A DNA stretch of 64,000 nt from Hymenobacter swuensis DY53 (GTDB lineage Bacteria > Bacteroidota > Bacteroidia > Cytophagales > Hymenobacteraceae). Positions 8,030 to 16,537 of this stretch are shown piece after piece. The stretch covers positions 4,734,501 through 4,798,500 of the forward strand of contig NZ_CP007145.1 of assembly GCF_000576555.1 (NCBI RefSeq), read 5' to 3'. Position 1 is the first letter of the stretch. Each line of letters starts with the position of its first letter. The position numbers and the translations under genes are program-made. The notes below the pieces were generated by a model. The model was not told where the DNA came from and ran no database searches. It saw only the letters and a program-made list of their open reading frames with translations.

Positions 8030-8728
8030 ATGGCCCGTTACGTTACCACCGATCTGCATGGCTGCCTCCGGTCTTTTCAGCACCTGGTAGAACACCAGCT
8101 GAAACTACGTCTTCAGGATGAGCTGTACGTGCTGGGCGACTACGTGAACAAAGGTCCCGATAGCCGTGGCATACTCGATTATCTGATGCAGCTGCTGCAG
8201 CGCGGCTACCGGGTTACCTGCCTGCGTGGCAACCACGACCAGGAGCTACTGGATGCCGCCCAGGGCCACGCCCACCTTACCTGGGCCTCCGCCGCCGACC
8301 GGCAGCTCACGCTTGGCAGTTTCGGGGTAGAAAAGCCAGAGAATATTCCTTCCGTCTACCTGCGCTGGCTGTACGAGCTGCCCTACCAGCTGGAAGTTCC
8401 CGGCTGGGTACTGGTACACGCCGGCTTCGACTTTCGGCTACCGCCTGCCGAAATGCGTCAGGACTGGCACACGATGCTCAACATCAAGCAGTTCGTATTC
8501 GATGCCTCCCGGCTGGGCGGCCGTCGACTGGTACACGGCCACGTTCCGACGCCTGTAGCGGAGGTGCAGCGGCGTGTGAGTGCCCACACTGGAGCCATCG
8601 GGCTGGATACCGGCTGCGTGTACCGCCACAACCCGGAGTTGCGCAATTTAGCGGCCTTCAACCTAGATACCGAAGAGTTGCTTCTGCAACCCAACATCGA
8701 GGACGACTATCCGATTGGAGTCCGTTGA
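8030..8728 (+). CDS. Metallophosphoesterase, PPP-type serine/threonine phosphatase-like
   Basis: 232 aa from the ATG at 8030; a TTG at 8012 in the terminator T-run is unlikely. The dimetal phosphoesterase motifs appear in order: TDLHG, LGDYVNKGPDS, RGNHD, VHAGF and VHGHVPT. The PPP motif is normally GDxVDRG; here it reads GDYVNKG, with Asp-Arg replaced by Asn-Lys. I believe this variant is common in Cytophagales homologues, so it is a subfamily mark rather than a defect. Cytoplasmic; could act on phosphoproteins or on small phosphorylated molecules. Confidence 0.88.
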   Translation: MARYVTTDLHGCLRSFQHLVEHQLKLRLQDELYVLGDYVNKGPDSRGILDYLMQLLQRGYRVTCLRGNHDQELLDAAQGHAHLTWASAADRQLTLGSFGVEKPENIPSVYLRWLYELPYQLEVPGWVLVHAGFDFRLPPAEMRQDWHTMLNIKQFVFDASRLGGRRLVHGHVPTPVAEVQRRVSAHTGAIGLDTGCVYRHNPELRNLAAFNLDTEELLLQPNIEDDYPIGVR

Positions 8729-8798
8729 AAGTCAACGTGCTGACGCAAACCTTCACAGGTCTACGTCAGCACGTTGACTTGTTGACTTGTTGACTTCC
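8729..8798. terminator. Bidirectional hairpin with tandem TTGACTTG words
   Basis: Perfect 17-bp arms 8729-8745 and 8764-8780, then further tandem copies of the 8-mer TTGACTTG up to 8798. It separates convergent genes ending at 8728 and 8804 and begins directly at the first stop codon. Confidence 0.7.
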
Positions 8799-8803
8799 AG
8801 CTC

Positions 8804-9610
8804 CTACTCCTGCGGCAAAGCTTCGGAGCGCAGCACTTGGCGGGCGGCCTCCTGGTAGGGATTACGCGCATCGTTGGCAACGGAGCGGAGCGTATTGCGG
8901 GCGGCCGTAATCTGCTGGTTGCGCCAATAGGCCATGCCCAGGTGGTAGCGCGCCCGCCCAGCCAGCCGGGACCCAGACTGCATGGCCACGCGCCGCAGAA
9001 ACGGCTGGGCCGCCTTAATCTGCTCAGGGTCGTCCTGGCTGAGCAGGAAGATGCCGTTGTAATACGTAATGGTATCTTGGCCGATAGTGCTGTTGGGAAT
9101 GCGGCGCAGCGTGTAGAGGGCTGGGGTGTAATGACCGGCGCGGTACTGCTGCATGGCTTCGGCCAGCAAAGGGCGCTGGCTTTCGCGCACCACCTCGTCG
9201 GTCAGGCCTACTTCCGGCACGTAGTAGCGCGTCCAGGCGGCTTCAGTATTGGGGGCAGTAGGCCGCAGCAGGAACCACCAGACGGCGGCCAACACCGTCA
9301 GGCCCACGGCGGCCACCACTCCCCACTGCCGCTGCACCCGGCGCTGCCGCCGCTTAATGCGGGACAGTGCCTCCTGCCGCTGGTCGAGGCGGCGGTCCAG
9401 GGCCAGCAGGCGCTGATAGAGGGTTTCGTGGCCGGCTACCCAGCGCAAATCGGCCGACAGCTGCTCGTATGCCTGATACGCCTGGTATAACTCCGCATCC
9501 TGCTCCAGCCGCACTTCAAATTCCTCCTGCTCGGCGGCAGACATCTGGCCATCGGCAAAGCGTTCCAACTCTTCGAGATAGGGGCGCAAATCGGAGGCAG
9601 GCAGGGTCAT
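8804..9610 (-). CDS. Anti-sigma-factor-like membrane protein with TPR-like C-terminus
   Basis: 268 aa from the ATG at 9610 (MTLPASDLRPYLEELERF). The N-terminal 80 residues are helical and charged (FADGQMSAAEQEEFE..L), as in zinc-less anti-sigma domains. A single transmembrane helix lies at about 113-133, after the basic stretch RIKRRQRRVQRQW. The C-terminal region has helical TPR-like repeats. It follows a sigma-70-like gene (9720-10232) by 110 nt on the same strand. The sigma/anti-sigma reading comes mainly from that pairing and topology. The extracytoplasmic TPR part may sense an envelope signal. Confidence 0.6.
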   Translation of the reverse strand: MTLPASDLRPYLEELERFADGQMSAAEQEEFEVRLEQDAELYQAYQAYEQLSADLRWVAGHETLYQRLLALDRRLDQRQEALSRIKRRQRRVQRQWGVVAAVGLTVLAAVWWFLLRPTAPNTEAAWTRYYVPEVGLTDEVVRESQRPLLAEAMQQYRAGHYTPALYTLRRIPNSTIGQDTITYYNGIFLLSQDDPEQIKAAQPFLRRVAMQSGSRLAGRARYHLGMAYWRNQQITAARNTLRSVANDARNPYQEAARQVLRSEALPQE

Positions 9611-9719
9611 GGAGCAGGGTACTGACCAGTGAGGCGCGCAACCCGGGGGCTGGCGCAGCATCGGAACGATAGAAGAAAGGGGAACTTGGGGCTAAGCTAC
9701 GCAGAAGCCGGCACAGGCG

Positions 9720-10232
9720 CTAGCTGACTGCGGCTTCGGTACGCAGGCGCAACTCGTATAGTTTGCGCAGGCATCCCGATTTCTGCATCCGGGCCACATT
9801 GGCGTTGGCAAAGCCCATCTTGCCGGCCACCTTCTCGAAATTGTAGCCCCGGAAGTAGAAGTACATCAGAATTTTCTGGCAATCTAGCCCCTGCTGACGA
9901 AACAGCATCAGCAACCGCTGCCGACGGCCAGCCTCCACCACCGGCAATACTTCCGTAGTACGGGCAGCTCGCACCTGCTCATCGGCCATTCCATACACGT
10001 AGGCCCGCAGGTCGGGCGGCAGCTTGGTCAGGCGACCGTCCGCTACCTGGTCGTAGAACTCAACCAGCACGGTCCGGAGCAACTCATGCGAGGACGGGGC
10101 TGCCAATTGGTGCTGACGGCGTGCCCAGCGAGCAAACAGGTCCCGATTCTCTTCATAAAAGGTAATCAGGAACGACTGGTTACCAATGCGGAGGCTGGTC
10201 AGGACTTCGGCGAGTTGATGGGGCGTGTTCAT
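9720..10232 (-). CDS. Sigma-70 family (ECF-like) RNA polymerase sigma factor
   Basis: 170 aa from the ATG at 10232. The C-terminal part (about 100-160) is a region-4-like helix-turn-helix: QGLDCQKILMYFYFRGYNF, then EKVAGKMGFANANVARM, KSGCLRKLYEL. The N-terminus (SFLITFYEENRDLFARWARR) fits region 2. Length is typical for an ECF factor. The gene precedes the anti-sigma-like gene in an apparent operon. It sits next to the GH64 glucanase but is not known to control it. A TATCTTG element lies 6 nt upstream of the ATG. Confidence 0.72.
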   Translation of the reverse strand: MNTPHQLAEVLTSLRIGNQSFLITFYEENRDLFARWARRQHQLAAPSSHELLRTVLVEFYDQVADGRLTKLPPDLRAYVYGMADEQVRAARTTEVLPVVEAGRRQRLLMLFRQQGLDCQKILMYFYFRGYNFEKVAGKMGFANANVARMQKSGCLRKLYELRLRTEAAVS

Positions 10233-10238
10233 ACCGGG

Positions 10239-10245
10239 CAAGATA
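10239..10245 (-). promoter_or_regulatory. Weak -7-like element TATCTTG
   Basis: TATCTTG lies 6 nt before the sigma-factor ATG. It is one T short of TAnnTTTG, but several other genes here carry the same variant at the same spacing. Confidence 0.35.
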
Positions 10246-10302
10246 CGGGATTGACGGTATTAGGTGACAACGCCCCGGCGGCCGCCAAGGCCGACACGCA
10301 AA

Positions 10303-10326
10303 GAGGCCGCCCTCCCGGGCGGCCTC
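10303..10326 (-). terminator. GC-rich hairpin downstream of GH64 gene
   Basis: A 10-bp perfect stem GAGGCCGCCC/GGGCGGCCTC with a 4-nt loop. A short T-stretch follows on the minus strand. It should end the GH64 transcript. Confidence 0.65.
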
Positions 10327-10360
10327 CGCTCAACGTACAAAGCAACTCCGACCGTAGCTG

Positions 10361-12595
10361 CTACTTCACGAACCGGCGTACGGTGGTGCGGCCGTCCGGC
10401 TGCGTGACCAGCAGGGTGTAGACGCCGGCCGGCAGTTTGGCAACACTCAGCACGCTACGGCCCAGCGTACCGGTGGCTACCGGGCGGCCGTACTCGTTCA
10501 CGATGCGGTAGGTACTGCCGGTCAGGCTCGTGGACGAAGTCAGCTCCAACTGATCCACCACCGGGTTCGGGTAGATTTGCAGCAGTGCGGCCTCAGCTTC
10601 CGGCTGCGTCGCCGCTACCGAGGCAGTACGCGCCGTACTGGCCCGGGTGATGCGCACGAAGTTGATATTCCAGCCCCCCGACTGCGCGTAGATGCCGAAG
10701 TTGTAGGTGCCGGCGTTGAGGATGACGGTGCGGGATACAGTAGTCCAGGTCTGCCAGCCGCCGGTGCCGGGAATGGTGGTATTGCCCAGCTGCGTAGTGC
10801 CCGCATTCAGATCCGACGAGATGGTGCCCCCGGCGGCTCCGCTGGCTACCCGGTACTCAATGGTGTACTGGCCGGTGGTGGGGAAGCTGATGTTGTTCCA
10901 CACCAAGTAGTCGCCGGTGTCGACGTAGCCCATGTTCTGGCCGCCGCCCGTATCGGTGCAGGTTTCTACAGTCATGCCGTTGTTCACGTTGGCAGCTTCG
11001 GCCTGCAAGGTCAGACTAAAGGTGCTGGTAGTGGCCGCGCGGACCCGCAGGGACGTGGCTTTGTCGTTCCAGTTGCCGGTGCCCAGGGCATTACCGACCA
11101 GACAGCTATTGCCGGCGCTGCCCACCGTAAGCGAGGCCCCCGCGAAGTTGTCGTTTTCATACAGTACTACCTCATAGCCGCTGTTCACCCGGAGCGATGA
11201 CACGTCGTCGTTCAAAATGCCGCGGCTTTGCAGAGCAGTCAAGTTGTAGTCGCCCACGGGCAGGTTCACGGCCGTGCCGGTGTAGTTGCAGTCCTTATAC
11301 ACGGTGCTGACGCCGGCCACGGGCGGCGTGGTGCCGGCGTAGCCCCCGAAGGTGGCAATTACGCGGGTAGGCTGAGGCGTCTGGAGCGTGGCCGACTGGT
11401 CGTTCACGTCGTCGTAGGCAAAACCGTAGCTCAGGTTATCCACGCTGATGCCGGGCAGGTGCCAGAAACGAGCATAGTAGTTGAACGGGGCCGTCTGGTA
11501 ATACTGGCTGGCGTCGTACCAGTTCTGCTGGCCGGGGTTGGCGGCGGTGGTATTCACTACGTGGCGGTTGATGGCGGCCGTCATCTGGGCCTGCACTACT
11601 AGGTCACAGTCGCCGTCACTCACCCGGTTATCCAGGAGGCCCTTGCCCTCAAACGCCATTTGGGTAGTAGGCCGGCCGTTGATGATGCCCGTCCGGCCCG
11701 CAAAGGCCCCCGACTGGCCCACTACCACCAGCCGGTCGTTGGCATCAACGCGGCCCTTGAACACGCCTGCGTTGCCGGCAAAGAAAATCAGGTCCGTGGT
11801 CTTGTACTTGTTCCAGATGGCATCGATGTAGCCCTTGAAGTAGTTGCCGTAGGGGCCGGGCGTGGTGCCGTTGGTGCCATCGTAGAAGGCGGCGGTTTTG
11901 GAAGGGAAGCTGATTTCGCCGGTGGCGTTGTTCACCGTGCCCTGAAACTCAACGGGCACGTTGGCCTTGTAGGCGGCCACGATGTCGGCGGCGTTTTTCA
12001 GCTCCCCGGTGCGCTTCTGATAGCCGTTGCCGAATAGCTCCAGGCCCATCGGGTAGCGGAAGGCATCCACGCGGGTAGTGTTGCCAAAGAACCCGAACTG
12101 ATTGTTGGTCAACTCAATGAATTCATAGAGAATCCCCCGATTGGGGTCGGTGGGACTTTGCGGGTTAGGCGCGGCGTAGCCAGAAGGTGCACCCGTGGCA
12201 CCGAAGAAGTACAGATACAGCTGCTGGCCCCGGCTGATGAATACCCGGCAGCCTTGGATCTGGGGCAGCGTGAAGGTTTTGTTGGGCACGTTGCTGAGCC
12301 GGGTAAAGCAGGCAGCGTAACGCGAGTTCTGCCCCGGTCCGGTGTTGCCGTCGTAGGTGGGGCCGAGGGCTGTGTTGTAACTGCGGTCCATGGGCAGAAT
12401 CTGGCTGGTGCGCGCGTCCACCCACACATGCCGGCCGCTCAGATCGAGCCCCACGATGGCCACGTACAGGTCGGAATCGGGGAAGGGCGAGTTGTTGGCA
12501 ATGGTAAACGGAATGCTGCCCTGGGCGCGGCCCAGCAAAGGAAGCAGGGCCCCCAGCAACAGAAGGCACCAGGCCAGTAGAGTAGGTTTTTTCAT
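10361..12595 (-). CDS. Secreted GH64-type beta-1,3-glucanase with crystallin, CBM6 and T9SS domains
   Basis: 744 aa from the ATG at 12595, where MKKPTLLAWCLLLLGALLPL forms a signal peptide. A GH64-like catalytic domain spans about 26-420, with TRVDAFRYPMGLE at 175-187. A beta/gamma-crystallin domain spans 428-520; its NDDVSS and NDKATS motifs fit the (N/D)(N/D)xx(S/T)S calcium-binding pattern. A CBM6-like module spans 526-650 (EAEAAN, DTGGGQN, VDTGDYL) and a T9SS type A sorting domain 670-744 (YPNPV). The likely role is cleavage of beta-1,3-glucan outside the cell after T9SS export. It points away from the main beta-glucan locus, but its upstream region carries the same operator-like motif. 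Confidence 0.85.
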   Translation of the reverse strand: MKKPTLLAWCLLLLGALLPLLGRAQGSIPFTIANNSPFPDSDLYVAIVGLDLSGRHVWVDARTSQILPMDRSYNTALGPTYDGNTGPGQNSRYAACFTRLSNVPNKTFTLPQIQGCRVFISRGQQLYLYFFGATGAPSGYAAPNPQSPTDPNRGILYEFIELTNNQFGFFGNTTRVDAFRYPMGLELFGNGYQKRTGELKNAADIVAAYKANVPVEFQGTVNNATGEISFPSKTAAFYDGTNGTTPGPYGNYFKGYIDAIWNKYKTTDLIFFAGNAGVFKGRVDANDRLVVVGQSGAFAGRTGIINGRPTTQMAFEGKGLLDNRVSDGDCDLVVQAQMTAAINRHVVNTTAANPGQQNWYDASQYYQTAPFNYYARFWHLPGISVDNLSYGFAYDDVNDQSATLQTPQPTRVIATFGGYAGTTPPVAGVSTVYKDCNYTGTAVNLPVGDYNLTALQSRGILNDDVSSLRVNSGYEVVLYENDNFAGASLTVGSAGNSCLVGNALGTGNWNDKATSLRVRAATTSTFSLTLQAEAANVNNGMTVETCTDTGGGQNMGYVDTGDYLVWNNISFPTTGQYTIEYRVASGAAGGTISSDLNAGTTQLGNTTIPGTGGWQTWTTVSRTVILNAGTYNFGIYAQSGGWNINFVRITRASTARTASVAATQPEAEAALLQIYPNPVVDQLELTSSTSLTGSTYRIVNEYGRPVATGTLGRSVLSVAKLPAGVYTLLVTQPDGRTTVRRFVK

Positions 12596-12663
12596 GGGTA
12601 GGAAGTTGGTTGTGGAAAGAGAAATGAACAGGATGCCCGCCCCACCGGGGCGTAATGGCCCGT

Positions 12664-12827
12664 CAAAGTACAGCCCGGCACCTCTCCGCAAAAAGGGCCA
12701 GGGCAAGCCCGTTTTCCCCGGCTACGGTTAGCCCACATGCCGGCTTTCTTTACTGCACACGCCCACCAGCTGCCCTGCTCCTGACACCCAGGTTGCCGGC
12801 TTTAGCGGCTGCACTTACCGCACACGC
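12664..12827 (-). promoter_or_regulatory. Upstream region of GH64 gene with two GCGTGTG..GTAA motifs and TACTTTG
   Basis: The 380 bases between 12595 and glyA carry no gene. On the minus strand the motif GCGTGTGCGGTAAGTG starts at 12827 and GCGTGTGCAGTAAAGA at 12762. The first shares 14 fixed positions with motifs upstream of the GH16 and SusC genes. A degenerate -7 element, TACTTTG, lies at 12664-12670. This is the likely control region of the GH64 gene. Confidence 0.5.
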
Positions 12828-12941
12828 GGCCGGCGGCTACCTCCCTGCCCGATGACTAAATTTTATACGGTGCTTTTTTGTCTGCCACAGACCCTGGTTT
12901 TCACCGCGCAGAACTTCCGCACTTCCCCGGTGCTACCTCAT

Positions 12942-12970
12942 TTGCCCATCATCATTTCCGCTTACCTTTG
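12942..12970 (+). promoter_or_regulatory. glyA promoter, TTG-N18-TACCTTTG
   Basis: TTG at 12942-12944 and TACCTTTG at 12963-12970, only 5 nt before the glyA ATG. The short distance implies a leaderless transcript. Confidence 0.65.
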
Positions 12971-12975
12971 GCCTT

Positions 12976-14265
12976 ATGGAAACGCAAGCCACCCTCGCCC
13001 TCGACACCGCCGTCTTCGACCTGATTCAGAAGGAGAAAGAGCGCCAAACTCACGGTATTGAACTCATTGCCTCCGAAAACTACGTGTCGGAGCAGGTGAT
13101 GCGGGCCCAGGGCTCCATCCTCACCAACAAGTACGCCGAGGGCCTGCCCGGTAAGCGTTACTATGGTGGCTGCGAAATCGTAGACCAGATTGAGCAGCTG
13201 GCCATTGACCGCGCCAAGGAACTGTTCGGCGTGGAGTGGGTGAACGTGCAGCCGCACTCCGGGGCCCAGGCCAACGCGGCCGTGATGCTGGCCATCCTCA
13301 ACCCCGGCGACAAAATTCTGGGTTTTGATTTGAGCCACGGCGGCCACCTCACCCACGGCTCGCCCGTCAACTTCTCGGGCAAGCTCTACCAGCCCTCCTT
13401 CTATGGCGTGGAGCGCGAAACCGGCCTCATCGACTGGGAGAAAGTAAAGGAAACCGCTCGCCGTGAGCAGCCCAAGCTCATCATCTGCGGGGCCTCGGCC
13501 TATTCCCGCGACTGGGACTATAAAGCCCTACGGGAAGCTGCCGATGAGGTAGGCGCGCTGCTGCTGGCCGATATTTCGCACCCCTCGGGCCTCATTGCCA
13601 AAGGTTTGCTTAACAACCCCTTCGACCACTGCCACATTGTAACTACCACCACCCACAAAACCCTGCGCGGCCCCCGGGGCGGCCTGATTATGATGGGCAA
13701 GGATTTCGAAAACCCCTTCGGCCTGAAAACCCCGAAAGGCGAAATCCGGATGATGAGCAGCCTGCTTGACTCGGGCGTGTTCCCGGGTACACAGGGCGGG
13801 CCGTTGGAGCACGTTATCGGGGCCAAGGCCGTGGCCTTCGGGGAGTGCCTGAGCGACGCGTATACCGACTACACCCACCAGGTTATCCGCAACGCCCAAG
13901 CCTTGGCCAACGGCTTCGTGGAGCGCGGCTACCAGATTATTTCGGGCGGCACCGATAACCACCTGATGCTGATTGACCTGCGCAGCAAGGGCCTTACCGG
14001 CAAGCTGGCCGAAAACACCCTTATTAAGGCCGACATCACCATCAACAAGAATATGGTACCCTTCGATGACAAGTCGCCCTTCGTGACCAGCGGCATGCGC
14101 ATCGGCTCGGCGGCCGTCACCACGCGCGGCCTCAAGGAAACCGACATGGTGCGCATCGTGGACTTCATCGACGAGGTACTGACCCACAACGCCGACGACA
14201 CCCGCATCAGCCGCATCCGGGGCGAGATTAACGAGTGGATGCAGCAGTATCCGCTTTTCTCTTAA
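12976..14265 (+). CDS. glyA: Serine hydroxymethyltransferase
   Basis: 429 aa, full length. SHMT signatures: the N-terminal [36 protein letters not shown], and the PLP-lysine motif [14 protein letters not shown] with Lys228. The C-terminal [16 protein letters not shown] is also typical. It interconverts serine and glycine while loading tetrahydrofolate with a one-carbon unit, in the cytoplasm. The promoter element ends 5 nt upstream of the ATG. A long word-repeat hairpin follows, then tatC in the same direction. Confidence 0.98.
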   Translation: METQATLALDTAVFDLIQKEKERQTHGIELIASENYVSEQVMRAQGSILTNKYAEGLPGKRYYGGCEIVDQIEQLAIDRAKELFGVEWVNVQPHSGAQANAAVMLAILNPGDKILGFDLSHGGHLTHGSPVNFSGKLYQPSFYGVERETGLIDWEKVKETARREQPKLIICGASAYSRDWDYKALREAADEVGALLLADISHPSGLIAKGLLNNPFDHCHIVTTTTHKTLRGPRGGLIMMGKDFENPFGLKTPKGEIRMMSSLLDSGVFPGTQGGPLEHVIGAKAVAFGECLSDAYTDYTHQVIRNAQALANGFVERGYQIISGGTDNHLMLIDLRSKGLTGKLAENTLIKADITINKNMVPFDDKSPFVTSGMRIGSAAVTTRGLKETDMVRIVDFIDEVLTHNADDTRISRIRGEINEWMQQYPLFS

Positions 14266-14271
14266 TCAATG

Positions 14272-14399
14272 GGTGAATGGGTGAGTGAGCGAATGAGTGA
14301 ACGGCAAAGCAGCCGGCCTAACATCCTGTTGCGCCCAAATTGCGTTTGTTCCTCATTACCGCCTGCCACTTCACTCATTCACTCACTCACCCATTCACC
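14272..14399. repeat. Long inverted repeat built from GTGA/GAAT words
   Basis: 30-nt arms (14272-14301 and 14370-14399) pair with one mismatch around a 68-nt loop. The arms are tandem 4-mers (GGTG, AATG, GTGA). The element lies between glyA and tatC and ends right before a possible TTG start of tatC at 14402, so it may act as terminator or affect tatC translation. Confidence 0.7.
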
Positions 14400-14401
14400 T
14401 C

Positions 14402-15259
14402 TTGGATCCTACTCAACCCGTGCTGGGCGAACAGCACGAAATGTCGTTTATAGACCACCTGGAAGCACTGCGCTGGCACATCATCCGCGCAGCCATTGCG
14501 GTGGTGATATTTGCCACCGGGGCCTTCTTCGCCAAGGATTTCCTGTTTCACGACCTGATTTTGGGGCCCTCCCGGCCCGATTTCTGGACCTACCGCATGT
14601 TCTGCCGGGCCGGTGAGTTTCTGCATGCGCCCAGCCTGTGCATTGATAAAATTGGCTTCGTGATTCAGAACCGCGAGATGAGCGGGCAGCTGACCATGCA
14701 CATCAGCACGTCGTTTATTGTGGGGTTGGTGCTGGGGTTCCCGTATCTGTTCTGGGAGTTGTGGCGCTTTATCAAGCCGGGCTTGTACCCGCACGAGCAG
14801 CAGAACTCCCAAGGGGCCGTATTCTTTGTCTCGGTACTATTTGCGCTGGGGCTGATGTTCGGGTACTACATTGCCGCGCCCATGAGCATCAACTTTCTGG
14901 CCGGCTACGTGGTGGATGCTACTATCGAAAACCAGATTGACATGCAGAGCTATCTGAGTACGCTCACCACCATGTCGCTCTCGTGCGCTTTCGTGTTTGA
15001 GCTGCCCATGATTGTGTTCTTCCTGGCCAAAGCCGGCCTGATTACCCCCGAAATCATGCGAGTGTACCGCAAGCATGCCATCGTGGTGATTCTGGTTATT
15101 GCGGCCATCATCACGCCCCCCGACGTATCGGCTCAGATCATCGTAACCATTCCCATCATCCTGCTCTACGAGCTGAGCATCAACATTGCCCGCGTGGTGA
15201 GCCGGGGCCGCACTGCCTCACTCAATGCTCAGCTGGCCGAAAACCAGGGAATTGCTTAG
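14402..15259 (+). CDS. tatC: Sec-independent protein translocase subunit TatC
   Basis: 285 aa from the TTG at 14402. An ATG at 14441 gives MSFIDHLEALRWHIIRA, the conserved TatC N-terminus, and is an equally good start; the longer frame from 14297 runs through the hairpin and is unlikely. Six membrane helices are visible, with the conserved FPYLFWELWRFIKPGLYPHE loop. TatC recognises twin-arginine signal peptides in the inner membrane. tatA/B are not in the window. Its presence fits the twin-arginine-like N-termini of the collar proteins at 48-50 kb. The gene is ended by a bidirectional hairpin at 15278-15324. Confidence 0.95.
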   Translation: MDPTQPVLGEQHEMSFIDHLEALRWHIIRAAIAVVIFATGAFFAKDFLFHDLILGPSRPDFWTYRMFCRAGEFLHAPSLCIDKIGFVIQNREMSGQLTMHISTSFIVGLVLGFPYLFWELWRFIKPGLYPHEQQNSQGAVFFVSVLFALGLMFGYYIAAPMSINFLAGYVVDATIENQIDMQSYLSTLTTMSLSCAFVFELPMIVFFLAKAGLITPEIMRVYRKHAIVVILVIAAIITPPDVSAQIIVTIPIILLYELSINIARVVSRGRTASLNAQLAENQGIA

Positions 15260-15277
15260 AGATGATGTAGAGCAAAT

Positions 15278-15324
15278 AAAAATGTGGCGAAATGTGGCAC
15301 AAGGCTGCACTTCGCCACATTTTT
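15278..15324. terminator. Terminator hairpin after tatC
   Basis: Perfect 14-bp arms (15278-15291 with 15311-15324) with A-run and T-run at the ends. The word AATGTGGC occurs twice on the left side. Confidence 0.75.
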
Positions 15325-15361
15325 CATACCCATTAAATTCCACCACATTTTTCCTACTGCC

Positions 15362-15790
15362 ATGAAACTTGCCATCGGCTCCGACCACGCCGGCTTCGAC
15401 CAGAAACAGATGCTGCTCCAGTGGCTGCGCGACAACGGCTACGAGGTGCAGGATTTCGGTACCCACTCCCCCGATTCGGTGGATTACCCTGATTATGTGC
15501 ACCCACTGGCCCTGGCCGTGGAGCGCGGGGAGTTTGAGCGCGGAATTCTGCTCTGTGGCTCGGCCAACGGCGTATGCATCACGGCCAACAAGCACCAGGG
15601 CATCCGGGCGGGACTGGCCTGGGAGCCGGAAGTGGCCTCTCTCATTCGCCAGCACAACGACGCCAATGTAGTGTGCATCCCGGCCCGGTTCGTGGACGAG
15701 GAGACTGCCCGCGCCATCACCAGCCAGTTCCTCAATACCGCCTTCGAAGGAGGCCGCCACCAAACGCGGGTGGATAAGATTAGCTGTTAG
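15362..15790 (+). CDS. rpiB: Ribose-5-phosphate isomerase B
   Basis: 142 aa from the ATG at 15362 (MKLAIGSDHAGF). RpiB/LacAB signatures: SDHAG at 7-11, the VDYPDY motif, and CGSANGVCITANK with the catalytic Cys65. It interconverts ribose-5-phosphate and ribulose-5-phosphate in the pentose phosphate pathway. The open frame to 15284 would extend into the upstream terminator, so the internal ATG is preferred. It is convergent with the TetR gene, with a 22-bp bidirectional hairpin between. Confidence 0.96.
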   Translation: MKLAIGSDHAGFDQKQMLLQWLRDNGYEVQDFGTHSPDSVDYPDYVHPLALAVERGEFERGILLCGSANGVCITANKHQGIRAGLAWEPEVASLIRQHNDANVVCIPARFVDEETARAITSQFLNTAFEGGRHQTRVDKISC

Positions 15791-15794
15791 CATC

Positions 15795-15849
15795 AAGGGT
15801 GAAGTTGTGAGAGGCCATTCGTAATGGGGCCTCTCACAATTTCACCCTT
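15795..15849. terminator. Bidirectional hairpin, 22-bp arms
   Basis: Arms 15795-15816 and 15828-15849 pair with a single G:U position. The stem words (GGTGAAGTTGTGAGAGG) resemble those at 43742-43757. It lies between convergent rpiB and the TetR gene. Confidence 0.8.
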
Positions 15850-15855
15850 GTCCGC

Positions 15856-16467
15856 TTACATCCGCTCGAACAGCGGGCCTACCAAACGCAGGCCGGCGGT
15901 GGTGCAGAGGCCGCGCACGTACGGAGCGAAGATATTGCGGTACACATCGGCCAAGTTTACCTGTTCGGGCGGGAAGAATTGCTCGTTCAGCACCAGGCTA
16001 AACTGTGCCAGAATAACGTGCGCAATGGCCCGGGCATCCACATCAGCGCGGAACTGGCCCTCCTGAATGCCTTCCTGCAATAGCCGCACCAGTAGCGGCT
16101 GGGAGTAATTGATCAGGTACTCCTGAATATGCTGCCACGATTCCGGGAACCGCGCCCGCATGACGTGGTAGTCGTGGTGGGGGGAGCGGCGCAGCTCGTG
16201 CAGGCTGTGATGTAGCAGGGCCAGCAAGCACTCAGCGGGCGTGGCGAGGTTGGCGAACAATTGCTCGTGCTCCTGGCGCTGGCGCAACAGGTTGCGCTGC
16301 GTAACGGCCAGCAGCAGTTCGGCCTTAGAGCCAAACTGCTCCCGAAAAGCTGCCGGGGTCAGATCGAGGGCGGCGGCCAGCTGTTCTTCGTGAATCAACC
16401 CGACTCCGACTTGGCGGAATAACGTGTTGGCCCGATCAAGCAACTGGTGGAGTACTAATTCCTGCAT
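15856..16467 (-). CDS. TetR/AcrR family transcription regulator
   Basis: 203 aa from the ATG at 16467 (MQELVLHQLLDRANTLFR). The N-terminal helix-turn-helix is diverged (LDLTPAAFREQFGSKAELLL, the last part matching the TetR KAELL pattern). The remaining helices form the ligand-binding and dimerization domain. It stands 70 nt downstream of cruF on the same strand, so it may belong to the carotenoid unit; control of carotenoid genes is only a guess from position. Confidence 0.82.
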   Translation of the reverse strand: MQELVLHQLLDRANTLFRQVGVGLIHEEQLAAALDLTPAAFREQFGSKAELLLAVTQRNLLRQRQEHEQLFANLATPAECLLALLHHSLHELRRSPHHDYHVMRARFPESWQHIQEYLINYSQPLLVRLLQEGIQEGQFRADVDARAIAHVILAQFSLVLNEQFFPPEQVNLADVYRNIFAPYVRGLCTTAGLRLVGPLFERM

Positions 16468-16537
16468 GGAAAAGGATAAAAAATTACTAATCACTTCCTA
16501 TCCCTACGAGCCGGCACTCGCCTAACGCCGCAACGAC

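Noticed and set aside
14268..14400. CRISPR-like or microsatellite array
   Set aside because: The GTGA/GAAT words occur in two complementary blocks only; there are no regular spacers, so a hairpin is the better description.
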